In this document: in pieces, positions 33,631 through 48,500 of the stretch
Layout of the letters: every line of letters starts with the position of its first letter
How positions within the stretch are numbered: position 1 is the stretch's first letter
From: Muscardinus avellanarius
Lineage: Eukaryota > Chordata > Mammalia > Rodentia > Gliridae
Reading direction: 5' to 3'
NCBI GenBank assembly: GCA_963383645.1
Contig: OY726560.1
Span: 69,441,023-69,505,022, forward strand
Length of the DNA: 64,000 nt
Notes under the pieces: generated by a model
Told to the model about the DNA's origin: nothing
Database searches by the model: none
The model's input: only the letters and a program-made list of their open reading frames with translations
Translations under genes and position numbers: made by a program

Positions 33631-35655
33631 CTAACTTCTAACTTCCTGCCCTTTTCACAATGCCCTGTTTCCTCTGAAATCACCCAAGGTGAAAAAGTAA
33701 TTATATCCATCTGTGATAATTACATATTGTGTAAATAATTATATCTATTATAGTCCATGATCAGAATGGTATTATAGTCTATAAAACTGGGGCTCTCCTG
33801 CTTACAAGAGTTCAACTTGTGATTTTTTTTTAACTTTACCATGGCATGGATATAATACACATTGAGTAGAAACTGAACTTTGTGTTTTAAATTTTGAACT
33901 TTTCCTGGGCTAGCAATATGTGACAGGACACTCACCATACTGGGTGGGGTGAGGCACTGCAGCTCCTCTGCACCTTCACCATTGCCAGGGCAAATGACAC
34001 ACACTTCGTGCCTTACTGTGTGGCTAAGCTATGGCATTTGGTAGGCTAGGTATATCAAGTGCAGCTTCAACTCACAATATTTTCAACTTAATCAGGACTT
34101 CTACTTTTATGATATTATCCCCATCATAAAACAGAGAAGTATCTGTACACTTCTGGCCCTTGTCTTATTTTTATTTGTTGATGACATAAGGAAGGGTACT
34201 TGAAGAATATGGAAACAATCATAAATCCATGGTGGAGGGTCAGCATTTATGTCTGAGTGTCAGCATGTTGCTGGAGGAAACAAAACAGACCTATTCATTC
34301 TGAGGTATTTTTCTTAGACAGCAGTATCTAAAATGCAACTACCTTGAAGCCAAATTATTTCCCATGTTCCCTGTCAATATTTTTAGTTGTTGATGTTTTA
34401 GAGCAGTAAAAACATACTCTCTGTGACCCTCAACTAAAGTACTGAAGGGAAAGAGGGAGATAGATGACCCATGCTATAAAAGTCATCTGCAGGGTGGAAC
34501 TGCTCCAACTTTACCCATACTTTTGTTGACTATACTGCATTGTTCTGGCCTTGAAATTCTAGCTCTAAGGATTCATTTGTCTCCTTAGAAATACCAAAAA
34601 AATTTTTACAGCATCCACTGACTTGCATGTCCTTTACAAATCCCCAAACTATAAACCCTTTCCACTTTTTTTTATTTATCCAGAGAAATGCCAGCCAGTT
34701 ATTATTGGAGAAAATGACTATATTGATTCAGAACAATGATTTATATTAGCTTAGCAAATACAGTTTGGGGTCAATTACCAGATAGTAGTTTTTCTTTCAG
34801 AGTTTATAAACTCTCTGTATTTGTAAAACTAAAAGAATGTGTGCTATTTGACTTGCGACCATGATTATTCAGTTAGCCATTTTAAGTAAATATATAAACA
34901 TCTGGCTCTAGAGAGCAGTAAAGACATCAGAGCTTCAGGTCTGTAAATAGTGCAGTCCATTAAAGGTATATTAGAGTGTTTAAAATAGACTTTTAACATA
35001 TTGTTTGGAGAAGTATATAAGAATAACCCTGTGTTTATAAGCTTGATGATTGCATAAGCCAAATGTAATATTTATGCCAGAGATTGATAAACTATTTTAA
35101 AGTTATGGATCTCTTTCTGGTTCAAATGAATATAAAATACCCACTTTCCAAAAATGAAAACACAAACTTTTATGTACAATTTGAGAAGATTCTCCAACTT
35201 CTGAAGCTTTTCTATCTTAGTTAAGACTATAAATGCTACTCTTATCTTTAGGTTGCAAGCCTACTTGGACTTAAAATTCTGTGTAAAAGATTATTTATTT
35301 ACTTGCCTGTTTTTTTTAACTGAACTATTTTTTATTACCTTCGTATGGCTACCAGAAATAAAAATCACACAGCATTTTGAAAAAGAGTTTTTATAAATGT
35401 AGCATATGATAGCATGCCATTCTTCTAGGGCCAGTTCCATTCAATTACATAGTGGATTACACTGCTCACCTTATGCAGAGTGGCTTGTGTGAGCCTCTGA
35501 CATTTCCAGTGCGTGGTTTCCTCTGCAGTTTTGATTTTCCACATTTGGAAAATCAAAAGGTACTGGACCAGAATGTAGTAATGGGAATTTTAAACACAAG
35601 TTTAAAACTGCTTTTCCCAACTAATTTCATTGTGACATTAGTTAAAATAGTCTCG
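33631..35655. other. unassigned AT-rich DNA
   Basis: 2 kb without a recognised gene, RNA or named repeat. Confidence 0.4.
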
Positions 35656-35656
35656 C

Positions 35657-35852
35657 CATGCCCAGCGAGGTGGTGCACGCTTCTAATCCCAGCGTGTGGG
35701 ATGCTGAGACAAGAGGTTTACACAGGTTTGAAGCCAGCCTCAGCTACTTAGTAAGGCTCTCAGCAACTTAGTGAGAACCTGTTCCCAAATAAAGTATAAA
35801 ATGGGTCTGGGAGTATAGTCTGGAGGTAGAAAAGCCCCTGGATTCCACCCCC

Positions 35853-35902
<50 letters not shown>
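35657..35902 (+). mobile_element. B1-dID SINE with (CA)n tail
   Basis: B1 half GCCCAGCGAGGTGGTGCACG, ID half GGGTCTGGGAGTATAGTCTG … CCCCAGTAAC, tail turned into CA repeats (35857-35902). Confidence 0.92.
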
Positions 35903-35905
<3 letters not shown>

Positions 35906-36687
35906 CTGGGCATAAGTGTCTTTGCTTTCCCAGGTAGTGACCATTATCAAGGATGCTCTGAATGGCACAAAGGGCTTATAACATTCAGTCCTCTTGGAGA
36001 GAGGAGAGGTATCCTTGAAATGAGTAATAAAATTAGAAAATGGTGAATTATTCAGTTTAGATACGGAGTGGGGAGACATATTGATTTGTGTTGATACAGA
36101 CAGCAAGCAGAAAATCAGATGATTACAGGCTAAACGTGTATTTCTTCAAATGTGTTACCAAATGTATTTGCTCAAAACACATATTAATGTTCCCAAAGAG
36201 TACCTTGGAGAATCTTGAGTTGGAGTAATCATGGGAAATTTCCTTAGGAAAAGAGAATCTTGAGAGATAGGTAGATTTGAGTGCTATCAGGAATCACTTG
36301 TACCAGAACTACCAGGGGTTATTAAAAAAATTAAAATCAATTACCAAGTCCTACCTTTGTCCTACCAAATCATAATTTTTTTGTCTAAGGCCCTGGATCT
36401 CTGCCATTTTACAGAAGGTTATTTTTATGCACAGTGAGGCATGGCAACCACCATATTTTTATAGACATGATGAAGAGGGAAGGAGTTCATTATTATCTAG
36501 TCAGATTAGTACTGAATAATTAAATGCTTTGGGCTCTTCTTGGGGGGGGGCTCTTTGACTTTAATCTCAAAGTCTTAGAACTTAAAAAGAAAAAAAAGTT
36601 ACAAGATTTTTGTATATTGTGACATCTACTAAGCTATTGTTTCTTGGACCTGATAGGATGAATGCCTAGTATTTACACTATAGTCAT
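35903..36687. other. unassigned non-coding DNA
   Basis: No gene or named repeat; a 10-G run is at 36541-36550. Confidence 0.4.
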
Positions 36688-36702
36688 TTAAGGTTTTATT
36701 TT

Positions 36703-37102
36703 TATTTTATTTTATTTTATTTTGGTGGTACTGGGGTTCCTGGAAGCCCTTTTATCTCCGGGCTACACTCCCAGACCTATTTTTACATTTTTATTTGGAA
36801 ACGGTCTCCTAAACCAACGCGCGCTGGCTTCGAACCTGCATGATCCTCCTGTCTCTGCCTCCCAAGCGCGGGGATTACAAGCGTGCGCCACCACGCCCGG
36901 CTATTTTTTATTTTTTTATTTTTTATTTTTTGTGGTACTGGGGTTCCTGGAAGCCCTTCTACCTCCGGGCTACACTCCCAGACCTATTTTATTTTTGGAA
37001 ACAGGGTCTCTTAAGCCAGCTTGGGTAGCTTTGAACCTACGCTATCCGCCTGTCTCTGCTTCCCAAGCACGGGAATTACAAACGTGCGCCACCACGCCCG
37101 GC
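36703..37102 (-). mobile_element. two tandem B1-dID SINEs sharing one duplication
   Basis: Two complete dimers, each with GGTACTGGGGTTCCTGGAAG, GGGCTACACTCCCAGACC and an end GTGCGCCACCACGCCCGGCT (first ends ~36902, second 37102). A 15-bp duplication TTAAGGTTTTATTTT flanks the pair as a whole (36688-36702 and 37103-37117). The frame of 155 codons through them is SINE sequence. Confidence 0.94.
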
Positions 37103-37479
37103 TTAAGGTTTTATTTTATAGTTTTAAATATTTACTTGCTGCCATACAACTGTGATTCAAAAAATTCAAGTTCTCTCATGTATATGTAAGTTACACACAT
37201 ATAGTTTATTTTGGATTTTTATTGAGGTGCAGAAAATTGGAAGCTTTATATATCAGACTTCATAGAAATAAAGCAAGAGAAGGAATTAATTATAAAATTA
37301 AGCTTCATATTTTTGAAGGCTAGCTAACTCTATGTCCAAGAAAGTGCTTGATTTTAAAAATCCTATTTTTCCTCAGTAAAGAACTTAAGAAATTGAAAAG
37401 ATAATCTTAAATCCTTCTTCTGTGAAACTGAACATCATTTTCCTCAAGAGAAAAAGTGAAGGGAACTTACTTTTAAGTC

Positions 37480-37660
37480 TCTACCAAGGCTCTGGTCCTT
37501 TATATTACCTATCTCATTTAATCTATACAACAACTCAACAAACAAGGTGATACATCCTTGAGTTATTTATGTAGGCTAAGAAAATGAAGTGGAAGAAGTT
37601 AGAAAGCTTCCTTAAGTTTTATGGCTAAGTTGGCAAAGCCAGAATTTTAACATTTGTTAG
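37480..37660 (-). repeat. MIR SINE
   Basis: Antisense MIR order: ATCTCATTTAATCTATACAACAA, AAGAAAATGAAGTGGAAGAA, TTCCTTAAGTTTTATGGCTAA, GGCAAAGCCAGAATTTTAAC. Confidence 0.65.
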
Positions 37661-38224
37661 GTTTTTGGTTTCTCCAGGAGATCCCATTGCCTCTCGACAG
37701 TGTCTCCAGCCCAAGGCTCTCTGTGTGTTCCTAGTCACAGAACGTTTCTGTGAAGGGCAGCAGTCCCAGCCTCAGCTGGGGAAGGTTTGTGGACTTGGGA
37801 GTTCCCATCAGCCTCCTGGTGCTCACCACAGGCCCATCAGTACTAACAACAGTAATTACCAACATGGACTTAGGTTTGACGGTATCTAGCAGCCTAACCT
37901 AATCCAGTAATACAATCATTCTGAGATTGTTTACTCAGTTGCAAAATGGAATAATGTCTACCTCTGAATTGTGTAGCTTTCTTTAACAGTATTAGTAAAG
38001 TAGAATTTATATGCAATGAAATCACTTACTTCGTATGCAGTTCCATGAGCTAGACAATGTATTTAGTTGGACAACTGCCACTGCAGTCTAGTTTCTAGTT
38101 TTAGAACATTTCATCACTCCAAAAAGTACCAAAGAAGCCCCTGTTTTTGTCAATCTCCAGCACAGTTCTTGGTCCTACAACCATTTATCTGCTTACTGTC
38201 ACAATTATGTTCAAAGACATAAGG
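37661..38224. other. unassigned DNA with possible MIR remnant
   Basis: CTCAGTTGCAAAATGGAATAA near 37935 may be a MIR core; otherwise nothing recognised. Confidence 0.35.
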
Positions 38225-39410
38225 TAGCAAATGGATTAAAAACCAGAATTTGTCTATCTGCTGCCTGCAAGAAACACACCTTATAAGTAAAGATACTCAC
38301 AGTCTAAAGGTGAAGGTATGGAACAAGGTAATCCATGCCAATGGAACTCTAAGACAAGCATGAGTAGTAACTATGATGTCAGAAAAATTAGACTTCAAGC
38401 CTAAACTTATCAGAAGAGATAAAGCAGGCCCTTTTTTTTTACTGGTAAAAGGAACAAATCAGCAAGAGAAAATAAGGATAGTCAACATTTATGCTCCAAA
38501 CATAGGTGCAGCCACTTTTATAAAACTCTTTGTGACATTAAGTCACATATAGATCCCAATATAGTAATATTGGGAGACTTCAACACTCCTCTCACACCAC
38601 TAGACTGATCTTGTAGACAAAAGGTCAGTAAAAATGTCTCACACCTAAAGAACACCATAAACCAAATGGACCTATTAGATATATACAAACTATTATAGCC
38701 AAATACAGCTGAATTCACATTTTTCTTCGCTGCTCATGGAATTTTTTCCAAAATATATCACATCCTGGGAAAAAAAGTGAGCACTAAAAAATTCAAAGAA
38801 TGTGACATAATCCCCTGCGCCTTTTCAGACCACAGTGGAATGAAACTAGAAATCAATTATCGTAAGACCCAGAGTAACACCACACTGCTGAAAGAGAAAT
38901 AGATCACTGAAGAAGTAAGGGGAGAAATTAAGAAATTGCTAGAAACAAATGAAAATAGAGGCACAGCATATTAAAACCTCTGGGATACCTTGAAGGTGCT
39001 GAGTGCTCATATAAGAACAGAAAATTACCAAATAAGTAACCTAATGACATACCTCAAAGCTCTTGAAAAACAGGAATAGTCTAATCCCAAAGCCAGTAGA
39101 AGACAGAAAATTATTAAAATCAGAGCAGAAATCAATGAAGTAGAGAATAAAAAAATTACAGAAAATCAACAAAACCAAAACCTGGTTTCTCAAAAATATA
39201 AACAAAGTAGATAAACCACTAGCCAACTTAACAAAAAGAAAATCAACCCAAATTACTAAAATAAGAGATGAATAAAGTGATATTACCACTGACAGCATGG
39301 AAATCCATTGTATTATTAGAAACTACATTGAGTAAATTGAGTCAAGATATAGAAAATTTAATCTGACCAATAGCAATCAAAGAGATTTAAGCAGCAATAA
39401 AGAGCCTTTT
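38225..39410 (+). mobile_element. internal L1 ORF2 fragment (endonuclease region)
   Basis: Sense-strand ORF2 remnants: CTGCCTGCAAGAAACACACC, ACATTTATGCTCCAAACATAG, GGGAGACTTCAACACTCC, TTTTCAGACCACAGTGGAAT, corresponding to the endonuclease motifs QETHL, IYAPN, GDFN and SDH(S/N)G. Many stops and frameshifts. Neither a 5' UTR nor a 3' UTR/poly(A) is attached. It ends at the AP2M1 target site. Confidence 0.85.
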
Positions 39411-41316
<1,906 letters not shown>

Positions 41317-42654
41317 AAGTAACATAGTATGTTTTTACATCTTTAATTTATTATGGTATTTTTTAGTTCATGTTATTTGTAGCTTGTATCAGAATTTCAA
41401 TCACTTTTATTACCGAGTAGTATTATGTTATGAATATACCACATTTTATCTCCCCATCAGTTTATGATCATTTGGGTTGTTTTCAATTTTTGCTATTATG
41501 AAAAGGCTACTGTAAATATTAAGCATACTGGTGTAGAAATGGGTTCTCACTTTTCTTAGGTAGATACTTAATAATAGAATTACTGGGCCATAAAGTAAGT
41601 ACATGTTAGACATTATAAGTTTCTGTCAAACTGTTCAAAGTAGCTGTATCATTTTGTTTTCCTGCCTTGCTTCATACTCTTACAACACTTGGTATTGTCA
41701 ATATTTTTAATATTTTCTATTCTAGTGGATATGTACTGATTTTCAATGTGGTTTTATTTTTTATCTCAATTAAATAAATCATGACCAATTATTTTGAGCT
41801 TCATTTTATGTGTGTTTATATATATTTGTGTATCTTCTTCTGAGTACTCAAATTATATATCTTTTATGAAGTGTTTATTTCAAATTGTATATCTTGTTTT
41901 ATAGCTCACTATATGGTCATCCTGGTGAATAGCCCCTGTGCACTTCAGAAAAGGGAATATTCTGTTGGTATTGTAGTGGGCCCTATAAATGTCAAGTTAA
42001 TTGATAGTGTTATCCAGATTTTCTGTTCATTCTATTTATTCCATCAATCTCTGAGAAAAGTGTTTAAATCTCCAACTCTTAAGTATTGGTTTATCTATTT
42101 GTTCTTTTATTTCTGGAGAGTTTTGGTTCATGTATTTTGGAAGTCTGTTGTTATAAAGCACATGCATTTATAATTATTTAATATTCTGACATATTGATCC
42201 TTTGAAATTGTGAAATATCGTTCTTTGTCTCTAGTACTTAATTTAATTGGTTTTCAGTCAATCTTGTACACATCAGCTTTAAGTCCAATAATAAAGCTTC
42301 ATTTTTTTATTTTAGGCAGTCTTATTTCTTTTAAAAATTAAAATGTGGATTTGCATATGTGTGTATGAATAGAAGTCTATATGTGTATACACATGTATAT
42401 ATCAATATATACATTAAAATTTAAATGTACATATACTCACATTTCTGATTTCTTCCACTGGATCTGAGTAACCATCTCATTATTCCTTTAAACCTGAAAA
42501 TCTCTTTTAGCATTCCCCATAGGACAGCTCCATTACCAGTTAGTTATTTCAGTCTTTGTTTATCTGAAATTAGCTTTATTTTGTCCTTATTTTCAAATAA
42601 CTATTCTCTGTGAAGAAAATTCTTGATTGATAGGTTCATTTTCTTCTAGCACTT

Positions 42655-42858
42655 ATTTTTGTTTTTGTTTCGGTACTGGAGATGGAACCAAGGGACATGC
42701 TACCTCCAAACTGCACCCCAGCCCTATTTTTTTATTCTTTATTTTGAAGCAGGGTCTCACTGAGTTGCAAAAAGGGCCTCACTAAGTAGCAAACTATGAT
42801 CCTCTGGTCTCAGCCTTCTGATTGTTGTGATTACACACATGTGGCACCACACCTGTCT
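42655..42858 (-). mobile_element. B1-dID SINE
   Basis: ID half GGTACTGGAGATGGAACCAA, diverged B1 half ending GGCACCACACCTG. A 13-bp duplication TCTTCTAGCACTT lies at 42642-42654 and 42859-42871. Confidence 0.92.
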
Positions 42859-43311
42859 TCTTCTAGCACTTTGAATAAGCTATTACAATGTCTTGTAGCC
42901 TCCATCATTTCTAATGAGAAGCTCCCCATTATTTATATCACTGTTTCCCTATTAAGTGATGAGTCGTTTTTACCTGCTGCTTTCAAGGTTTTCTCATTAT
43001 CTCTAACTTCAAGGAAATCGATTCCCATAGGTCTGCTGTATTTCCGCTAGTTTATCCTGCTAAAGATTTATTGAACTTTTAGATTTGTAAGTTAATTTTC
43101 TTCACCAAATGTGGATATATTTGAGTCATTAGTTTCTAAAAATTGTTCTGACCTTTTCTCTCCATTACTGGCATTTTATGTGTTTGTAGTTGTCTTTAAT
43201 AATTTTTCCAGTACATAGTCATTTTCTATGAAGAATCATCTGACCTGTTTATCTTGTCATTATTAGAAGTATAGTCCTTATGATTAATTTATGGATAAAA
43301 GGTAATGACAT

Positions 43312-43500
43312 GGCCGGGCGTGGTGGCGCACACTTGTAATCCCCGCGCTTGGGAGGCGGAGACAGGAGGATCTCGCAGGTTCGAAGCCAGCCGTGCTGGC
43401 GTAAGAGACCCTGTTTCAAAAATATAAAATGGGTCTGGGAGTGTAGCCCGGAGGTAGAAGGGCTTCCAGGAACCCCAGTACCACCAAAAAAAAAAAAAAA
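43312..43500 (+). mobile_element. young B1-dID SINE
   Basis: Very CpG-rich B1 half (GGCCGGGCGTGGTGGCGCAC), ID half GGGTCTGGGAGTGTAGCCCG, 15-base A tail, duplication GTAATGACAT at 43302-43311 and 43501-43510. Probably close to the family consensus. Confidence 0.96.
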
Positions 43501-43568
43501 GTAATGACATTACAAAAAGTAGTAGCAAGAGAATGATCACTATTTCCATAACTGTTATTACATTTTAG

Positions 43569-43735
43569 TAGACTCTTTTTTTAAATTTTTATTGGTGCAC
43601 TGTATTCATACATCATAATGGGATAAAAAAAACTTGTGTAGACATACATGCACACATAGCCCAGTTAGCCCCTACACAATCCCCACCACATTCCTTCCCC
43701 ATCCCTCCTTCCCATGCTTGGCTTAGTGTTTGACA
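43569..43735 (-). mobile_element. short L1 3' UTR end
   Basis: About 165 bp: T-rich end, TTATTGGTGCACTGTATTCA, CCCAGTTAGCCCCTACACAA, CCCATGCTTGGCTTAGTG. A strongly 5'-truncated L1. It supplies the comparison sequence for the 3' exon of the spliced element at 20.5 kb. Confidence 0.82.
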
Positions 43736-43944
43736 TCTAATATTATAGTAATTTATCCAAAATTAACAATGATAATCTCACATAATGGATTCATTTGTCT
43801 AATATCAAGCTTTTGATGACTTAGAGATAACATTTCAATATTTCTTTTTGCTATCTTTCTTACCAGAGGATATTTTTTTCTTTTTTTTAAGGTGAAACTA
43901 CCATACTTTTTTTTTTTTCAGAAAAAAGTCTATTCTAACATGAA

Positions 43945-44450
43945 ATATAAACTCTAAATACTCAAAACAATCTCAAAAAAGAACAAAGCTAGAAGATGTA
44001 CATTTTCTGATTTCAAACCAAAAACAACAATAATTGAAACAGTGTATTAATGCTATAAAGGCAGATATATAAACCAGTGGAGTAAAATAAAAAGCCTAGA
44101 AATAAATTCTTCCATATATAGTCAAGTTTTTTTTGACAAGGTTTCCAAGAACATTTGGTGAAGGAAATAATAATTTTTCACTAAATATTGTTGAAAAATA
44201 ATAATTGCATGAAAAAGAATAAAATTGGACCTTTACCTAACACCATATACAAATATTAACTTAAAATAGATAAAAGACCTAAATGTAAATCTTAAGACTA
44301 TAAACCTTTAGAAGAAAACCTGGGTCATAAAACTTCACAAAATTGAAATTGGCAGTGATTTCTTGGATATGATTTCAAAAGCACCGGCACCAAAAGAATA
44401 AACAAACTTTCTAAAAAATAAAAAAATTATACATCCAAAGACAATGTAAA
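43945..44450 (+). mobile_element. ancient L1M ORF2 C-terminal part
   Basis: CTCAAAAAAGAACAAAGCTAG, ATAAACCAGTGGAGTAAAAT, TTTGACAAGGTTTCCAAGAA, ACACCATATACAAATATTAA and AAAGACCTAAATGTAAATC in L1M ORF2 order. No open frame survives. Confidence 0.75.
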
Positions 44451-44589
44451 CAGAGTTAAAAGTTACTGATAGAATGGGATAAAATATTTCCAAATGCTAT
44501 ATCTGAAGTTATATTAATATTCCAAATAGAAATCCTAAAAATTAGCAATAATAAAAACAAACAATACAATTTAGAAATAGGTAAAAGAC

Positions 44590-45287
44590 TAAAATAAATA
44601 ATGAATCTCCACAGATAACCAATCTTAGTTGTCTGCTGGATGGAAAATCTTGTTTTCTGGTTCTGATGTGTATTACCTATTTCTTCTTTGTAGTTAATCT
44701 CTCTGAGTATTTTCTCTAGTGCTGGTTTTGAAGACATAAATTCCTTCAGTTTCTGTTTGTAATGGAAATGTCTTATTTCCCCATTTATTTTGATAGATAG
44801 TTTTTCTGGGTAGGAAATTTTTGGCTGGAAGTTGTTTTCTTTCAGAGATTGGAATATGTTGACTCGAAGCCCTTCTGGCTTTCATGACTTGGTTTGGGAA
44901 GTCTGGAGTGATTCTAATTGGTTTGCCTCTGAATGTCACTTGGCCTTTTGATTTTGTTGCCTTTAAGATTCTCTGCTTGGCTTCCACATTGGTCATTTTG
45001 ACAATTATGTGGTGTGGGGATTCTCTTCTCTGATCCTGTCTAAAGGGAGTTCTATAAGTTTCCTGAACCTGTGTATCGTCCTTTTGCTCTATGTTTGGAA
45101 ATTTTTCTGCCATTATTTCTTTGAAGAGATTATTGATCCCTTTGGTTTCACCTTCTTTTCTCTCCTCTATCCTAATTAATCTTAGGTTAGCTTTCTTAAA
45201 ATGGGCCTATATTTCTTCAATGTCAGATTCATGCTGTCTGATTTTTTTCTAAGTTATAAATTATGTGATCATTTTTGGAGTGATCAT
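44590..45287 (-). mobile_element. older rodent L1, ORF1 C-terminal half
   Basis: A 139-codon minus frame (45113-44694) carries ORF1p RRM/C-terminal features: TYRTPFRQDQR, HHIIVKMTNVEAK, GKPIRITPDFPNQVMKARR. The L1 continues beyond the younger insertion at 52750-53855. Its ORF2 and 3' UTR are missing on the left side. Confidence 0.85.
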
Positions 45288-45339
45288 ATTCTTTCTTTTT
45301 TTTTACAGAATACTTTTTTATTTTTTATTTTTATTTTTT

Positions 45340-45592
45340 TAACAATTTTATTATTGAACATAAATAGTATACATTTAAACTATATTTGGTGCCCTCACCT
45401 CCCCCATTTTCCCTTCCCCCCTCCCACCAATGGTTGTCTAGGTTAACCATGTCTTATTCATAATTTTACACATGTTCAGCTGTAGACCCTCATTAATCAA
45501 AATCAGCCTTCCTCCTCTCCTATCTTTCCATTCAGACTTTGCTGGTATTTCCCATCCATTATCTGGAGTCTCACTGGTATCCTCTGTGTTTC
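45340..45592 (-). other. L1 3' UTR
   Basis: From the ORF2 stop to the A-rich end. On the plus strand it is pyrimidine-rich (CCCCCATTTTCCCTTCCCCC), that is a purine-rich sense strand, as in many L1 3' UTRs. Confidence 0.85.
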
Positions 45593-48500
45593 CTAGTTTG
45601 GGCATGTTAGAGGAAACATATGTACCTTCTCCTTCTGTGCTTGGCTGATCTCACTTAACATAATGTTCTCCAGGGTTTTCCATCTTCTTGCAAATGATAT
45701 AATTTTGTTCTTCTTTATGGCTGAATAGAATTCCATTGTGTGTATTTCCAACTGTTTTGCTATCCATTCATCTGTTGATGGTGGTCTGGGTTGGTTCCAT
45801 ATTTTGGCTATTACAAATTGTGCTGCTATGAACATAGGTATGCATATATTGCTGTATTTCTCTGAATTCCCCTTTGGAAAGATACCCAGGAGTGGTATAG
45901 CTGGATCATATGGTGGATCTATTCCCACCTTTCTTAGGAATCTCCACCCAGATCTCCATAGTGGTTGAACTAGTTTGCATTCCCACCAACAGTGTAAAAG
46001 ACTTCTTTCCCCACATCCTCGCCAGAATTTGTTGTTTGATTTATGCTTGCCACTCTGACTGGGGTTAGATGGAATCTCAGTGTAGTTTTGATTTGCATCT
46101 CCCTGATGGCCAGTGATGAAGAGCATCTTTTCATGTATCTATTGGCCCTTTGTATCTCTTATTTTGTGAAGTGTCTATTTAGTTCATTTGCCCATTTCTT
46201 GATTGGGTTGTTTGTTTTGCTAGTGTAGAGTTTTTTGAGCTCTTTGTATATTCTGGATACTAGCCCCCTATGAGAATGGTGGCTAGTAAAGATCCTTTCC
46301 CATTCTGTTGGCTTCCTCTTTAGGTTATTGATAGTTTCCTTTGATGAGAAGAAACTTTTTAGTTTGATGTTATCCCACTTGTTTATTCTTGCTTTAATTT
46401 CCTGAGCTTTGGAGGTTTTGTTGAGAAAGTTACTTCCTGTGCCAATATGTTGTAGTGTTGAACCTATGCTCTCCTCTACTAACTTCACAGTCTTAGGTCT
46501 AATTTCTAAGTCTTTGATCCATCTTGAGTTGATTCCTGTGTTTGGTGAGATATAGGGGCTTAGATTCATCTTTTTACAAATGGTTAGCCAGTTCTCCCAG
46601 CACCACTTGTTGAAAAGGCTGTCTTTTCTCCAGCGTATGTGTTTGGCCCCTTTGTCAAAGATTAACTGACTAAAGATGTGTGGGTTTGTTTCTGTATCTT
46701 CTATTCTAATCCACTGGTCAGTATATCTGTTATTGTGCCAGTACCATGCTGTTTTTACTACTGTTGCTCCATTGTAAAGTTTGAAGTCTGGGATTGTAAT
46801 GCCTCCTGCATATTTCTTATTGTTGAGAATTGCTTTGGCTATTCTAGGTCTTTTCTTTCTCCATATGAAGTTCATGATTGATTTTTCTAGGTCTCTGAAG
46901 AATGTCACTGGTATTTTAATGGGAATTGCATTGAACCTATATATCAGTTTTGGCAGAATGGCCATTTTGATGATATTTATTCTGCCTATCCATGAGCACA
47001 GGAGATCTTTCCATCTTCCAAGGTCTTCTTCAATTTCTTTTTTTTTCTTTTTTTTTTTTTGGTGGTACTGGGGTTCCTTGAAGCCCTTCTACCTCCGGGC
47101 TACACTCCCAGACCCATTTTTACATTTTTATTTTTTGGAAACAGGGTCTCCTAAGACAGCGCGCGCGGCTGGCTTCGAACCTGCGTGATCCTCCTGTCTC
47201 CGCCTCCCAAGCGCGGGGATTACAAGCGTGCGCCACCACGCCCGGCTTTAATTTCTTTCTTTAATGTTTTATAGTTTTTGTTGTAGAGGTCTTTTATATC
47301 TTGGGTTAGGTTTATTCCTAGGTATTTTATTGGTTTTGAGGTTATAGTGAATGGAATTGTTTTTTTGTTGTTGTTGTTGTTGTTTGTTTCTTTCATTGTG
47401 GATTCATTGTTGGCATAAAGAAAAGCCACTGATTTCTTTAGGTTGATTTTGTAACCTGCAACTTTGCTGAATTTGTCAATCAGCTCCAGAAGTCTTTTGG
47501 TTGAGTTCTTTTGGGTCTTCCAGATAAAGGATCATGTCATCTGCGAATAAGGATAATTTTAATTCCTCTCTTCCTATGTGAATTCCTTTGATTTCCTTCT
47601 CTTGTCTGATTGCTGCAGCAAGAGTCTCAAGAACTATATTAAAAAGGAGTGGAGATAGTGGGCATCCTTGTCTTGTTCCCGACTTTAGCGGAAATTCTTG
47701 GAGTTTTTCCCCATTCAATATGATGTTGGCTTTGGGTTTACAGTATATTGCCTTAATGATGTTGAAGTACTTTCCTTCTATCCCAATTTTTTGCAGTGTT
47801 TTTAACATAAATAGGTGTTGGAGTTTGTCGAATGCTTTTTCAGCATCTATTGCTATGATGATGTGGTTTTTGTTCTTGGTTATATTTATGTGGTGAATAA
47901 CATGTATTGATTTGTGTATGTTGAACCAGCCTTGTTTTTCTGGGATGAAACCAATTTGGTCATGATCTATTATTCTCTTGATATAGTTTTGAATGTGTAT
48001 AGCTAGTATTTTGCTTAGAATTTTTGCATCTATGTTCATTAAGGATATTGGTCTATAGTTTTCCTTTCTTGAGGTTCTTTATTTGGTTTGGGGATTAATG
48101 TGATACTGGCCCCATAGAAGGAATTTGGGAGAGTTCCATCTCTTTTGATTTCCCAGAATATGTTATGAAGTATTGGTATTAGTTGTTCACTGAAAGTTTT
48201 GTATAATTCAGCTGGGAACCCATCTGGGCCTGGGCTTTTCTTTGGTGGAAGAATTTTTATTGCCGTTTCTAATTCTTTGGTTGTTATTGGTTGGTTTAAG
48301 CTTGCTCTGTCCTCTTGGCTGAGTGTAGAAAGGTTAACTGTGCTTAGAAATCTATCAATTTCTTCCAGGTTTTCAAGTCTATTGGAGTATAAATTTTTAA
48401 AGTAGTTTCTGATAATCTTTTGAATTTCTTTGCTATCTGTGGTGATATCTCCTTTTTCATTTCTAATTTTGATAATTTGAGTTGATTCTCTTTTTCTTTT

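Larger units (their letters stand above)
41320..43568 (-). mobile_element. ancient L1M, heavily decayed
   Basis: Antisense order from ORF2 C-terminus to ORF1: GAATATACCACATTTTATC, TTTGGGTTGTTTTCAATTTT, ATTACTGGGCCATAAAG (41.4-41.6 kb); the endonuclease region near 42.0-42.3 kb; then ORF1-like TTTCAAGGTTTTCTCATTAT and AAGATTTATTGAACTTTTAG (42.9-43.2 kb). Interrupted by SINEs at 42655 and 43312. Confidence 0.75.

Noticed and set aside
36722..37189. 155-codon plus-strand frame
   Set aside because: It reads through two reverse-oriented B1-dID SINEs; similar frames occur in other copies such as 43289-43549.
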